A program made the translations under genes and the position numbers. This document shows positions 55,511 to 64,000 of a stretch of DNA of 64,000 nucleotides, piece by piece (position 1 is the first letter of the stretch; every line of letters starts with the position of its first letter). Source of the DNA: Hydrogenophaga sp. (GTDB lineage Bacteria; Pseudomonadota; Gammaproteobacteria; Burkholderiales; Burkholderiaceae_C); assembly GCA_016790705.1 (NCBI GenBank), contig JAEUOT010000019.1, forward strand, positions 62,001-126,000, given 5' to 3'. The notes beneath the pieces were generated by a model. That model saw nothing but the letters and a program-made list of their open reading frames with translations. It had not been told where the DNA came from and searched no databases.

Positions 55511-55797
55511 GGCCGGCGCAATGGCCCCGTGCGGCGCTGATGACCTTGGTCAAGGGCTACCGCCTGTGTCTGAGTCCCTGGCTGGGCGGCAGCTGCCGCT
55601 TCGAGCCGACCTGTTCCGCCTACGCGCTTCAGGCCCTTGAGCATCACGGCGCCCTCGTCGGCGGCTACCTGATGCTGCGACGCCTCGGTCGCTGCGGGCC
55701 GTGGTGCGAAGGCGGTTGCGATCCGGTGCCGCCGGTGGCACCTTCGCTGTTTTCTCACCTGATTCCCTCTTCACCCGAAAAGAAGAACCCGTCATGA
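55504..55797 (+). CDS. yidD: Membrane protein insertion efficiency factor YidD
   Basis: A 97-residue protein with the YidD core KGYRLCLSPWLGGSCRFEPT followed by CSAYALQALEHHGAL and RRLGRCGPWCEGGCDPVP. It associates with the inner membrane and helps YidC-dependent insertion. It overlaps the end of rnpA by 7 bases and the start of yidC by 4, the usual compact order. Confidence 0.93.
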   Translation: MLRPAQWPRAALMTLVKGYRLCLSPWLGGSCRFEPTCSAYALQALEHHGALVGGYLMLRRLGRCGPWCEGGCDPVPPVAPSLFSHLIPSSPEKKNPS

Positions 55798-57494
55798 ACG
55801 ACATCCGCCGTTCCATCCTCTGGGTGGTCTTTGGTTTTTCGATGATCCTGATCTGGGACAAATGGCAGATCCACAACGGCAAGGCGCCCACCTTCTTCCC
55901 GATGGGTGCGGCGACTGCGCCGGCCGCCGGCGCCAAGGACTCTGGCACCGCCGCGACGCCTGCGGCCAGTGCCACCCTGCCGGCCGCTGCCGCCGCCGGA
56001 ACCGCTTCGGCCGCGCCCGCCACTGCGGCGCCGTCGCAAGCTGCCGTGCGCCACGAAGTGTCGACCGATGTGTACAAGCTCGCCTTCAGCAGTGAAGGCG
56101 GCTCGCTGGTCGGCGCCACTCTGCTCAAGCATGCGAGCAAGCAACTGGGCACCGAGCCTTTCCAGTTGCTGGCGCAAAACGAGCAGCACACCTACGTGGC
56201 GCAGACTGGCCTGATCGGGGGCAGCTTCCCGACCCACAAGACGCCCATGACGCTGGTGCCCGGGCCGACCGCTCTGGCCGACGGCCAGGACGAACTGCAG
56301 GTGAAGTTCGAGTCGGCCGATGCCGGTGGCCTCAAGCTGGTCAAGACCTACACGCTCAAGCGCGGCAGCTACAGCATCGGCGTGAGCCATGAGGTGGTCA
56401 ATACCGGTTCGGCGCCGGTGACGCCGCAGCTGTATGTGCAACTGGTTCGTGACGGCAACAAGACCGACAGCGAAACACCTTTCTACTCGACCTTCACCGG
56501 ACCGGCGGTCTACACCGAGGCCCAGAAGTATCACAAGGTCGAGTTCAAGAAGATCGACGAGAACAAGGCCGAGATCGACAAGACCGCCACCAACGGCTAT
56601 GTGGCCATGGTCCAGCACTACTTTGCATCGGCCTGGATCCTGGCCGATGGTGCGGCGCGTGAGAACTTCGTGCGCAAGATCGACAACAACCTTTATGCGG
56701 TGGGTGCCATCACCTCGCTGGCCCCGGTCGCGCCGGGCCAGAGCCAGAAGGTTGAGTCGCGCCTGTTCGTGGGGCCGCAGGACGAACACGTGCTCGAAGC
56801 GGTCACGCCGGGCCTGGAACTGGTCAAGGACTACGGCTGGCTGACCATCATCGCCAAGCCGCTGTACATGCTGCTGTCGGCCATCCATGGTTTCGTGGCC
56901 AACTGGGGCTGGTCCATCGTGCTGCTGGTTGTGATGCTGAAGGCGGCGTTCTACTGGCTCAACGCGAGTGCCTATCGCTCGATGGCAAAGATGAAGGCGA
57001 TCAACCCGCGCATCATGGAGATGCGCGAGCGTCTCAAGAGCAATCCGCAACTGATGCAGCAGGAGATGATGAAGATCTACCGGGAAGAAAAGGTCAACCC
57101 GCTGGGCGGCTGCTTCCCGATCCTGATCCAGATTCCGGTGTTCATCGCCTTGTACTGGGTGTTGCTGTCGTCGGTGGAAATGCGCAACGCGCCCTGGATC
57201 GGCTGGATCACCGACCTGTCGACCAAGGACCCGTTCTTCGTGTTGCCGGCGGTGATGACGCTGACCACCATCGTGCAGACCGCGCTGAACCCGCTGCCGC
57301 CGGACCCGATGCAGGCCAAGATGATGTGGCTGATGCCGCTGATGTTCTCGGTGATGTTCTTCTTCTTCCCGGCCGGTCTGGTGCTGTACTGGATCACGAA
57401 CAACACCCTGACCATCCTGCAGCAGGCGTTCATCAACCACAAGATGGGCGTGCCGCTGAAGATCACCAATCCGCTGACGCTTTTTAAGCAGTAA
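55794..57494 (+). CDS. yidC: Membrane protein insertase YidC
   Basis: A 566-residue insertase. The first membrane segment is [20 protein letters not shown], followed by an Ala/Pro-rich linker and the large periplasmic beta domain (about 85-345). The conserved translocase core has [40 protein letters not shown] and [20 protein letters not shown]. The ATG at 55794 overlaps the yidD end. Length is normal for a Gram-negative YidC. Confidence 0.96.
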   Translation: MNDIRRSILWVVFGFSMILIWDKWQIHNGKAPTFFPMGAATAPAAGAKDSGTAATPAASATLPAAAAAGTASAAPATAAPSQAAVRHEVSTDVYKLAFSSEGGSLVGATLLKHASKQLGTEPFQLLAQNEQHTYVAQTGLIGGSFPTHKTPMTLVPGPTALADGQDELQVKFESADAGGLKLVKTYTLKRGSYSIGVSHEVVNTGSAPVTPQLYVQLVRDGNKTDSETPFYSTFTGPAVYTEAQKYHKVEFKKIDENKAEIDKTATNGYVAMVQHYFASAWILADGAARENFVRKIDNNLYAVGAITSLAPVAPGQSQKVESRLFVGPQDEHVLEAVTPGLELVKDYGWLTIIAKPLYMLLSAIHGFVANWGWSIVLLVVMLKAAFYWLNASAYRSMAKMKAINPRIMEMRERLKSNPQLMQQEMMKIYREEKVNPLGGCFPILIQIPVFIALYWVLLSSVEMRNAPWIGWITDLSTKDPFFVLPAVMTLTTIVQTALNPLPPDPMQAKMMWLMPLMFSVMFFFFPAGLVLYWITNNTLTILQQAFINHKMGVPLKITNPLTLFKQ

Positions 57495-57520
57495 CCCCGG
57501 CTCCCGCTCAAAGGGGGGCG

Positions 57521-57555
57521 ACACCAGAGGCCCGGCAAAGCCGGTTCCTCGGTGT
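57521..57555. repeat. Stem-loop between yidC and mnmE
   Basis: ACACC/GGTGT, GAGG/CCTC and CCGGC/GCCGG arms nest around an AAA loop to form a strong hairpin 27 bases after yidC. It has no T run after it, so it is not a textbook terminator. It is preceded by AAGGGGGGCG and resembles the hairpin elements at 39.6 and 40.4 kb. It may end transcription or stabilise the yidC mRNA. Confidence 0.6.
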
Positions 57556-57630
57556 CTCAGGACAATCCACCTCCTTTCATTGGGTCTGCGCTGGCAGGCC
57601 CTTTGTTTTTCCGCCGTATCCTGTTGTTTC

Positions 57631-59049
57631 ATGCTCGCCGCTTCGCGTGACCCGATCGTCGCCATCGCCACCGCCCCCGGTCGCGGTGCGGTGGGCATCG
57701 TGCGCGTGTCGGGGCAGGGATTGACGGCATTTGTGACTTCTTTGCTGGGGCGTCAGCCGAGGGCGCGAGAAGCCACCTTCCTGCCCTTCCCGGACGCGGC
57801 CGGGCAGCCCATCGACCATGGGCTGGCCCTGTGGTTTCCCGGTCCGCATTCCTACACCGGCGAGGACGTGCTGGAGCTGCAGGGCCACGGCGGGCCGGTG
57901 GTGCTGCAACTGCTGCTGGCGCGTTGCCTGCAGGTGGCGCAAAGCCGCGACGGTGGCGGCCCGCCGTTGCTGCCCGGCCTGCGCCCGGCCCGTGCCGGCG
58001 AATTCACCGAGCGGGCCTTCCTGAACGACAAGCTGGACCTGGCTCAGGCGGAGGCAGTGGCCGACCTGATCGATGCCAGCACCGAAGCGGCCGCCCGCAG
58101 CGCCAGCCGCTCGCTCGCCGGCGCGTTCTCCGATCGCATCCATACGCTGCGCGACGCGCTGGTGAATCTGCGCATGCTCGTCGAGGCCACGCTGGACTTT
58201 CCTGAGGAGGAGATCGATTTCCTCCAGAAAGCCGACGCCGCCGGACAACTGGCCCGGCTCAGGGGCGGGCTGGCGGCCGTGCTGGACGAGGCGCGCCAGG
58301 GCGCCCTGCTGCGTGACGGTCTGAAAGTGGTGATCGCGGGCCAGCCCAATGCCGGCAAGAGCTCGCTGCTCAACGCCCTCGCAGGGGCAGAGCTGGCCAT
58401 CGTCACGCCGATTCCCGGCACCACCCGCGATGTGGTGCAGCAGACCATCCAGATCGAAGGGGTGCCGTTGCACGTGATCGACACTGCGGGATTGCGCGAG
58501 GGCGTGGACGTGGACGAGGTTGAGCGGATTGGTATCGCCCGGGCATGGGGGCAGATCGAGGCGGCCGACGCGGTGTTGTTTCTGCATGACCTCGCGCGTG
58601 TCGACGAGCCGTCCTGCCAGGCCGCAGATGCCGCCATCGCTGCCGAGCTGCCGGACGGCGTCACCGTGCTGCACGTGTGGAACAAGCTGGACCAGTGCCC
58701 CGACGGGGTACGACAACCACTGGCCGAGACGCAAGATGGCGGCCTGGCGATCTCGGTCAAACGGGGTGACGGCTTGCAGGCGCTGCGACAGCGGCTGCTG
58801 GCACTTGCCGGGTGGCAGCACGCGGGCGATGGTCTGTTCATGGCGCGCGAACGGCATCTGCAGGCGCTGCGGCGGGTCGGCGAGCACCTCGACAGGGCGG
58901 ATGAACACCTGTCGGTGCAGGCGGAGCACCTGGATTTGCTGGCGGAGGAGCTGCGGCTGGCCCAGCAGGCGCTGGGCGAAATCACGGGCGAGTTCAGCGC
59001 GGACGACCTGTTGGGCGAGATCTTCTCCCGTTTTTGTATCGGGAAGTGA
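57631..59049 (+). CDS. mnmE: tRNA modification GTPase MnmE
   Basis: A 472-residue GTPase that, with MnmG, modifies wobble uridine 34 of tRNAs. The N-terminal domain begins [20 protein letters not shown], and [20 protein letters not shown] is a core signature. The G domain has G1 [18 protein letters not shown]2 TTRDVV and G3 DTAGLREG. The C-terminal motif is FCIGK, with the essential Cys. The start at 57631 (MLAASRDP) gives the normal N-terminus; the in-frame codon at 57580 adds unrelated residues. Confidence 0.96.
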   Translation: MLAASRDPIVAIATAPGRGAVGIVRVSGQGLTAFVTSLLGRQPRAREATFLPFPDAAGQPIDHGLALWFPGPHSYTGEDVLELQGHGGPVVLQLLLARCLQVAQSRDGGGPPLLPGLRPARAGEFTERAFLNDKLDLAQAEAVADLIDASTEAAARSASRSLAGAFSDRIHTLRDALVNLRMLVEATLDFPEEEIDFLQKADAAGQLARLRGGLAAVLDEARQGALLRDGLKVVIAGQPNAGKSSLLNALAGAELAIVTPIPGTTRDVVQQTIQIEGVPLHVIDTAGLREGVDVDEVERIGIARAWGQIEAADAVLFLHDLARVDEPSCQAADAAIAAELPDGVTVLHVWNKLDQCPDGVRQPLAETQDGGLAISVKRGDGLQALRQRLLALAGWQHAGDGLFMARERHLQALRRVGEHLDRADEHLSVQAEHLDLLAEELRLAQQALGEITGEFSADDLLGEIFSRFCIGK

Positions 59050-59153
59050 CAGAAGACGCCGCCCGGGTGCGGGTGGCGACCGCCGGGAACACAGCTGTAA
59101 GTAGCGGTAAGCGTGGCCTGTGCAAAGTGGGGTGGGCCCGTTAACGTCGGCCC

Positions 59154-59648
59154 ATGAACGCTGTGCCCGGCCCCAGTGCTGCTCGCTTTGACGTCATGGA
59201 TCTCGCGCAGGCCATGCGCGCCAGTCATGCGCTGGACGCGGTACCTCTGAACTTGGCGGACGCGCAGTGGCATGTGCTTGGCGACTACCTGCAACCGGTG
59301 GCCTTGCGCGAGGGCGAAATGCTGATGGAGCAGGGGGTGAAGGACCGGACCGTCTACTTTGTCGAGAGCGGCAGTCTGACGGTGCACTACGAGGATGCCA
59401 AGGAGCGGGTGCGGCTGGCGGTGGTCAACGCAGGTTCCGTGCTGGGCGAAGGCGCGTTCTTCAGCCATCTGCCTCGCAGCGCCACGGTACACGCTGGCAG
59501 CCACAGCCGGCTCTGGTGCCTGACGCCTCTGCGGTTTCGGGAGCTGATGCAGCGCCATCCCACGATTGCCCTGGACCTCACCGTCGCGATGTCGGCGGTG
59601 CTGGCGCGCCGGATGTACAACCGCCCCAAACGGGTGGCTGTGACCTGA
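59154..59648 (+). CDS. Cyclic nucleotide-binding domain protein
   Basis: A 164-residue protein made of one cNMP-binding beta roll: YLQPVALREGEMLMEQGVKD, RTVYFVESGSLTVHYED and VNAGSVLGEGAFFSHLPRSA (the phosphate-binding cassette) are visible. There is no DNA-binding helix-turn-helix after it, so it is not a full Crp-type regulator. The pocket reads GEGAFFSHLPRSAT, close to the PRSAT variant seen in stand-alone sensors. It may bind a nucleotide or a partner protein. Confidence 0.8.
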   Translation: MNAVPGPSAARFDVMDLAQAMRASHALDAVPLNLADAQWHVLGDYLQPVALREGEMLMEQGVKDRTVYFVESGSLTVHYEDAKERVRLAVVNAGSVLGEGAFFSHLPRSATVHAGSHSRLWCLTPLRFRELMQRHPTIALDLTVAMSAVLARRMYNRPKRVAVT

Positions 59649-59741
59649 ACCCCACGCTTTGTCGGCGAAAAGGGCCTTCTGGCAGGCATTTGCAGCCTTT
59701 TTTGTTACCTTGTCGCTCGTCCCTGAAGGCATACTGCGCCC

Positions 59742-60386
59742 ATGTCTCTGCTGCGCTGGCTGCAAGCCAAAAAATCCGACTCCGGTCCCAATGGCGCCCG
59801 TGCCAAACCCCGGCGCTCGTTCGGACAGACCACGCTGCCGCTGATCTCGCCTCGGCGCGGTCGCAGGCTGTTGCGCCGCGAGCAGCTGTTCTCGGTGGTG
59901 CGCGAGTCGCTTATCCGGGCCGGCGTGCTCTCCAGCAGCTACGAGTTCAAGGTGCTGGCGCTGGACTCCAACGGGGATGCTTTCCTGGTGTTGCTCAACA
60001 TCGCCCTGCCGGCGGACGTGATGCCGGATGAGTACCTGCTGGAGATCGAGCGCTGGATTCAGAACAGTGCCAAGTCGCGTCATTCGATGCAGGTGCAGGC
60101 GGTGTACTGGCGGCGTGAGGCCGCCCATGATGAACGCGCCATCGCACTGAAGGCTTCGGTGGCGGCGCAGACCCGTCGCGAAGCTGCCGCCCACGGCATG
60201 CCGGCTGCCCAGCCGGTCATCGGACTTGTTCGGCCTATGCCAGCGGAAGAAGTCGCGGCGTTCCGTCAAGCCCTGGAATCGCCGGCGATGCCAGTGCACC
60301 GCATGGACCCGCCGGATGCCCATCGGCAGGCGGCAATGGACAGCGACTTCTCCGAACTCAGCGAGACCCAGTACGGGAAACTCTGA
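59742..60386 (+). CDS. Conserved hypothetical protein
   Basis: A 214-residue protein. The N-terminal 45 residues are basic (KPRRSFGQTTLPLISPRRGR). The centre has a mixed alpha-beta domain (EFKVLALDSNGDAFLVLLNI, then DEYLLEIERWIQNSAKSRHS). The C-terminus is disordered-looking and acidic (MDSDFSELSETQYGKL). I do not recognise the family. No signal or membrane segment is present. Confidence 0.65.
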   Translation: MSLLRWLQAKKSDSGPNGARAKPRRSFGQTTLPLISPRRGRRLLRREQLFSVVRESLIRAGVLSSSYEFKVLALDSNGDAFLVLLNIALPADVMPDEYLLEIERWIQNSAKSRHSMQVQAVYWRREAAHDERAIALKASVAAQTRREAAAHGMPAAQPVIGLVRPMPAEEVAAFRQALESPAMPVHRMDPPDAHRQAAMDSDFSELSETQYGKL

Positions 60387-60410
60387 GCGCCGCAGGCCAG
60401 CAGCCCGGTG

Positions 60411-60956
60411 TCAGTGGCCTGCGAAGTGCAGCAGCGTGAACAGCGGCAGGCCTGAGGCCTTCAGTTTCTGTGAGCCGCCCAATTCCGGCAGGTCGACGAT
60501 GGCTGCACCTTCGATGACCTCCGCGCCGAGCTTCTCCAGCAGACGGCGCCCAGCCATCATGGTCCCGCCAGTGGCGATCAGATCGTCGATCAGCACCACC
60601 CGATCACCGGCGCGCACGGCATCGGTGTGCAGTTCCACCGTGGCGCTGCCGTATTCCAGTTCGTAGGTTTCCTCGACCGTCGTGAACGGCAGCTTGCCTT
60701 TCTTTCGGATCGGAACGAAGCCGACGCCCAGCTCGTAGGCCAGCACCGAACCGATGATGAAACCGCGTGCGTCCAGTCCGGCCACAACGCTCGGCTTGCG
60801 GGACGGGTCCATGTAGCGGTGCACGAAAGTGTCGATCAGCACGCGAAACACCCTGGGGTCCTGCAGGAGCGGGGTGATGTCGCGGAACTGCACGCCCGGC
60901 GCAGGCCAGTCGGGCACGGTGCGGATGTGCGAGGCAAGGTAGGCAGAGGTGTCCAT
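60411..60956 (-). CDS. apt: Adenine phosphoribosyltransferase
   Basis: A 181-residue enzyme making AMP from adenine and PRPP. The start [20 protein letters not shown] followed by [11 protein letters not shown] is the family hallmark. [20 protein letters not shown] and the PRPP motif [19 protein letters not shown] are present. It is convergent with the hypothetical gene on the left and co-oriented with the antiporter gene on the right, 29 bases away, so they may share a transcript. Confidence 0.95.
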   Translation of the reverse strand: MDTSAYLASHIRTVPDWPAPGVQFRDITPLLQDPRVFRVLIDTFVHRYMDPSRKPSVVAGLDARGFIIGSVLAYELGVGFVPIRKKGKLPFTTVEETYELEYGSATVELHTDAVRAGDRVVLIDDLIATGGTMMAGRRLLEKLGAEVIEGAAIVDLPELGGSQKLKASGLPLFTLLHFAGH

Positions 60957-60985
60957 GGCCTCGATTATCTGGCCGCCCTTCTGCC

Positions 60986-62977
60986 TCAGGCCTTGCCCGA
61001 GAGCAGCTTCTCTTCGGCGAGTGCCAGCGCGGGAGCCTTGCCACTGAGCACCAGGGTATCTCCGCCTTCGAGCACCGTCTCGTCGCTGAATGCCTCGTTG
61101 CGTCCGTTTGCCCGCCGCAGACTGGCGACGCGCACGCCGATGGCTTCAAGTGCCACGCTGCCCAGGAGACGGCCGACTTTGCGCCCGCCCGGCGGGATCG
61201 TGACGGTCGACAGCCGCTCATGGTCGGACTCTTCCGAGCTGTCGTCGTCGGCACCGTGGAAGTAACCCTTGAGCAGGTTGTAGCGCGCGTCGCGCTGATC
61301 CTGCACCACGCGGATCACGCGCCGCATGGGCACGCCGACCAGCGCCAGCGCGTGGCTGGCCAGCATCAGGCTGGCCTCGATGGCTTCGGGCACCACCTCG
61401 GTCGCGCCGGCGGCGCGCAGCTTGCCGTCGTCCACGTCGTCAATCGTGCGCACGACGACCGGGACCTGCGGCGCGTGTTCGTGGGTGTGGTGCAGCACCT
61501 TGAGTGCGCTCGCCGTCTCGATGTAAGTGATCACGACGGCGCTGGCGCGGTGCAGACCGGCGGCCATCAGGGCCTGCAGGCGCGCGGCATCGCCGAACAC
61601 CACCGAATGCCCGGCGGCGGCGGCCTGGCGGACCCGGTCGGGATCGAGATCCAGCGCCATGTAGGGAATGCCCTCTGCTTCGAGCAGCCGCGCCAGGTTC
61701 TGACCACAGCGACCGTAGCCGCAGATGATCACGTGCTTGTCGGCGTTGATCGCCTTGCGCGCGATGGTGGTCATCTGCACCGACTGCATCAGCCAGTCGC
61801 TGCCGACCACGCGCGTCACGATGTCGTTGGTGCGCAGGATGATGAAGGGCGTGGCCAGCATCGAGATCACCATCGAGGCCAGCACCGGGTTGAACAGTGC
61901 GGGCGGCACCAGGTCGTGCTGGCCGGCCAGTGTGAGCAGCACCAGCCCGAATTCGCCGGCCTGACAGAGATAGAGGCCGGTGCGCAGCGCGGTGCCCATC
62001 GGGGCGCCGAACAAGCGGGTCAGGCCGGTGATCATGGCGATCTTGAAGACCAGCGAGAGTGAGAGCAGCAGCAGCACCAGCGGCCAGCGCTCGATCACCA
62101 GGCGCCAGTCCAGCATCATTCCGATGGTGATGAAGAACAGGCCCAGCAGCACGTCGTGGAACGGCCGGATGTCGGTTTCCACCTGATGCTTGTATTCGGT
62201 CTCGGAAATCAGCATGCCGGCCACGAAGGCGCCCAGCGCCAGCGACAGACCCGCGTGCTCGGTCAGCCAGGCCAGCCCCAGCGTGATCAGCAGCAGGTTG
62301 AGCATGAACAGCTCTTCGCTCTTGCGGCGCGCGACCAGGGTCAGCCACCAGCGCATCACCCGCTGGCCGCCGGTCAGCAGGATGCCCAGCAGCACTGCTG
62401 CCTTGAAGATGGCAATGCCCAGCGCCTTGAACAGCTGGTCGGGTGGCGACCCGAGGGCCGGAATCAGCACCAGCAATGGCACCACGGCCAGATCCTGGAA
62501 CAGCAGGATGCCCACCACCCGCTTGCCGTGCTCGGACTCCAGCTCCAGCCGCTCGGCCACCATCTTGATCACGATGGCGGTGCTGCTCATGGCCATGACG
62601 CCGCCCAAGGCCAGCGCCATCTGCCACTCCATCTTCCACCAGCGCGGCAGCAGCCAGCCCAGGGCCAGCGAGGCCAGCGTGGTCAGCGTCACCGTCAGCA
62701 CCACCTGCAGGAGGCCGAGCCCGAACACGTGGCGGCGCATCGCACGCAGCTTGGGCAGACTGAACTCAAGCCCGATGACGAACATCAGGAACACCACACC
62801 GAACTCGGCCAGATGGCGCAGGCCTGCGGAGTCCTGGGCCAGCGCCAGCGCGTTGGGGCCGATCACAACGCCCACCACCAGATAGCCCAGCATCGGCGGC
62901 AGTTTGAGCATGCGGCAGCCGACCACACCAAGCACGGCGGCCAGCAGGTACAAAAGGGTAATGTCCAGCGAATTCAC
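60986..62977 (-). CDS. CPA2-family cation:proton antiporter (KefB/KefC-like)
   Basis: A 663-residue membrane protein. The N-terminal about 385 residues form a Na+/H+ exchanger domain with about 12 hydrophobic helices ([20 protein letters not shown] near the start and [20 protein letters not shown] with acidic ion-site residues). The TrkA_N domain begins at about 412 with [20 protein letters not shown] (NAD-binding GxGxxG), and a TrkA_C domain ends the protein ([20 protein letters not shown]). Such proteins exchange K+ or Na+ for H+ under nucleotide control. Whether it is glutathione-gated is unknown. Confidence 0.9.
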   Translation of the reverse strand: MNSLDITLLYLLAAVLGVVGCRMLKLPPMLGYLVVGVVIGPNALALAQDSAGLRHLAEFGVVFLMFVIGLEFSLPKLRAMRRHVFGLGLLQVVLTVTLTTLASLALGWLLPRWWKMEWQMALALGGVMAMSSTAIVIKMVAERLELESEHGKRVVGILLFQDLAVVPLLVLIPALGSPPDQLFKALGIAIFKAAVLLGILLTGGQRVMRWWLTLVARRKSEELFMLNLLLITLGLAWLTEHAGLSLALGAFVAGMLISETEYKHQVETDIRPFHDVLLGLFFITIGMMLDWRLVIERWPLVLLLLSLSLVFKIAMITGLTRLFGAPMGTALRTGLYLCQAGEFGLVLLTLAGQHDLVPPALFNPVLASMVISMLATPFIILRTNDIVTRVVGSDWLMQSVQMTTIARKAINADKHVIICGYGRCGQNLARLLEAEGIPYMALDLDPDRVRQAAAAGHSVVFGDAARLQALMAAGLHRASAVVITYIETASALKVLHHTHEHAPQVPVVVRTIDDVDDGKLRAAGATEVVPEAIEASLMLASHALALVGVPMRRVIRVVQDQRDARYNLLKGYFHGADDDSSEESDHERLSTVTIPPGGRKVGRLLGSVALEAIGVRVASLRRANGRNEAFSDETVLEGGDTLVLSGKAPALALAEEKLLSGKA

Positions 62978-63017
62978 GGTCCGATGTTAGCGGCAGTGGC
63001 GGCGCGATAATCCGCCG

Positions 63018-64000
63018 ATGAGCAAGGCAACTCCCATGGATTCGGCGCGCGTGGTCGCGATGGCACGCGAGACGTTGCAGATCGAGGCTGCCGCAGTGAC
63101 GGCGCTCGCCGAGCGGGTCGACCAGGGGATCGTGCAGGCGGTCCAGTGCCTGATGAACTGCACCGGTCGCGTGGTGGTCACCGGCATGGGCAAGAGCGGT
63201 CACATCGGGCGCAAGCTCGCGGCCACGCTGGCCTCGACCGGCACGCCCGCCATGTTTGTGCACCCTGCCGAGGCCAGCCACGGTGACCTCGGGATGATCA
63301 CGCCGCAGGATGTCGTGCTGGGCATCAGCAACAGTGGCGAGAGCGACGAGCTCTCGGCCATCCTGCCGCTGATCAAGCGCATGGGCGTTCCCCTGATCGC
63401 ATTCACTGGCCGGGCGGATTCGACCCTTGCACGCCACGCCGACGTCGTGCTGGACACCGCAGTGTCCAAGGAAGCCTGTCCGCACAACCTCGCACCGACC
63501 GCGAGTACGACCGCGCAGCTGGCGCTGGGCGATGCGCTGGCGGTGGCGCTGCTGGATGCGCGCGGCTTCAAGGCGGATGACTTTGCACGCTCCCATCCGG
63601 GCGGGGCCCTGGGGCGCAAGCTGCTGACCCTGGTGAGCGACATCATGCGCAGCGGCAACGATGTGCCGCGGGTGGGAGCGGATGCGCCGCTGATGGCGCT
63701 GATGCGCGAGATGAGTGCCAAGGGCTTGGGGATGAGTGCGGTGGTCGACTCGGAAGACCGCGTGCTGGGGGTGTTCACCGATGGCGATCTGCGGCGACTG
63801 ATCGAGCAGACGGGCAGCAGCACCGATCTGCGCGCGCTGACGGCCGGCGAGGTGATGCACGCCAACCCACGCACCATCGGGGTGGATGCGCTCGCGGTCG
63901 TGGCGGCTGAACTGATGGAGGCCAGCCGCATCACCAGCGTGCTGGTGGTCGACGGTGCCGGGGCGCTGGTGGGTGCCTTGAACAGCAACGACCTGATGCG
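63018..64000 (+). CDS. kdsD: Arabinose-5-phosphate isomerase KdsD (KpsF/GutQ), partial
   Basis: The open frame starts at ATG 63018 and reaches the window edge after 327 complete codons. The SIS domain has VVVTGMGKSGHIGRKLAATL, AEASHGDLGMITPQDVVLGI and SNSGESDEL, with RSHPGGALGRKLL as the family signature. Two CBS domains follow (SAVVDSEDRVLGVFTDGDLR). It supplies arabinose 5-phosphate for the Kdo of lipopolysaccharide, implying a Gram-negative envelope. The gene starts 40 bases from the divergent antiporter. Only the last few residues are missing. Confidence 0.92.
   Translation, partial: MSKATPMDSARVVAMARETLQIEAAAVTALAERVDQGIVQAVQCLMNCTGRVVVTGMGKSGHIGRKLAATLASTGTPAMFVHPAEASHGDLGMITPQDVVLGISNSGESDELSAILPLIKRMGVPLIAFTGRADSTLARHADVVLDTAVSKEACPHNLAPTASTTAQLALGDALAVALLDARGFKADDFARSHPGGALGRKLLTLVSDIMRSGNDVPRVGADAPLMALMREMSAKGLGMSAVVDSEDRVLGVFTDGDLRRLIEQTGSSTDLRALTAGEVMHANPRTIGVDALAVVAAELMEASRITSVLVVDGAGALVGALNSNDLM

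Overview
The window is a GC-rich bacterial chromosome segment, most likely from a betaproteobacterium of the order Burkholderiales, family Comamonadaceae. The evidence for this is the dnaA-dnaN-gyrB block facing away from rpmH-rnpA-yidD-yidC-mnmE, a 3-hydroxybenzoate 4-monooxygenase of the Comamonas MobA type, and G/C-run hairpin repeats between genes. The assignment rests on gene content and recalled protein similarity, not on a database search.

Layout. 1-1.3 kb: the tail of an unknown gene, an ankyrin-repeat protein and a lipoprotein. 1.5-10.6 kb: a guanidine-I (ykkC) riboswitch followed by an ABC permease, an ABC ATPase, two DUF1989 proteins (carboxyguanidine deiminase type), a biotin-dependent urea/guanidine carboxylase and allophanate hydrolase. 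Together they should import guanidine, carboxylate it, deiminate it to allophanate and hydrolyse that to ammonia and CO2. No substrate-binding protein is present. 10.6-19.8 kb: small orphan ORFs, a WYL regulator that has lost its DNA-binding domain next to an allophanate-hydrolase-like relic, a LysR regulator with a DJ-1/PfpI protein and an NADP-binding oxidoreductase, LtrA, two deletion-scarred gene remnants (an IorB-type oxidase and a glutathione S-transferase), several small conserved proteins and a Bug-type binding protein. 19.8-24.2 kb: mobA with the divergent MarR regulator mobR, an MFS transporter and a nitroreductase.

24.5-30.5 kb holds the most unusual content. A two-gene operon encodes a 1042-residue protein of unknown function and a 933-residue protein-arginine deiminase (PAD) of the vertebrate/cyanobacterial type, with all four catalytic residues visible. 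30.4-32.5 kb: ferredoxin, CoA-binding protein and O-acetylhomoserine sulfhydrylase. 32.5-38.1 kb: an NAD salvage regulon consisting of the repressor NrtR, twin palindromic operators, a nicotinamidase-like hydrolase, pncB, nadE and a NadM-Nudix fusion. 38.2-42 kb: a polar amino-acid ABC transporter with its GntR regulator. 42-44.4 kb: a thioredoxin-like protein, a PACE efflux protein, two membrane proteins and acylphosphatase. 44.4-47.3 kb: an accessory patch (NYN-LOTUS protein with a non-AUG start, a DUF3883 nuclease-like protein, an AAA_14/DUF4143 ATPase) bounded by a perfect 17-bp inverted repeat at the gyrB stop.

47.4-59 kb is the replication-origin neighbourhood: gyrB, dnaN and dnaA on the minus strand, and rpmH, rnpA, yidD, yidC and mnmE on the plus strand. 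A lipoprotein and a frameshifted type VI-like DUF2235 lipase gene are wedged between dnaA and rpmH. The rest comprises a cyclic-nucleotide-binding protein, an unknown conserved protein, apt, a CPA2 cation:proton antiporter and the start of kdsD, which runs off the right edge.
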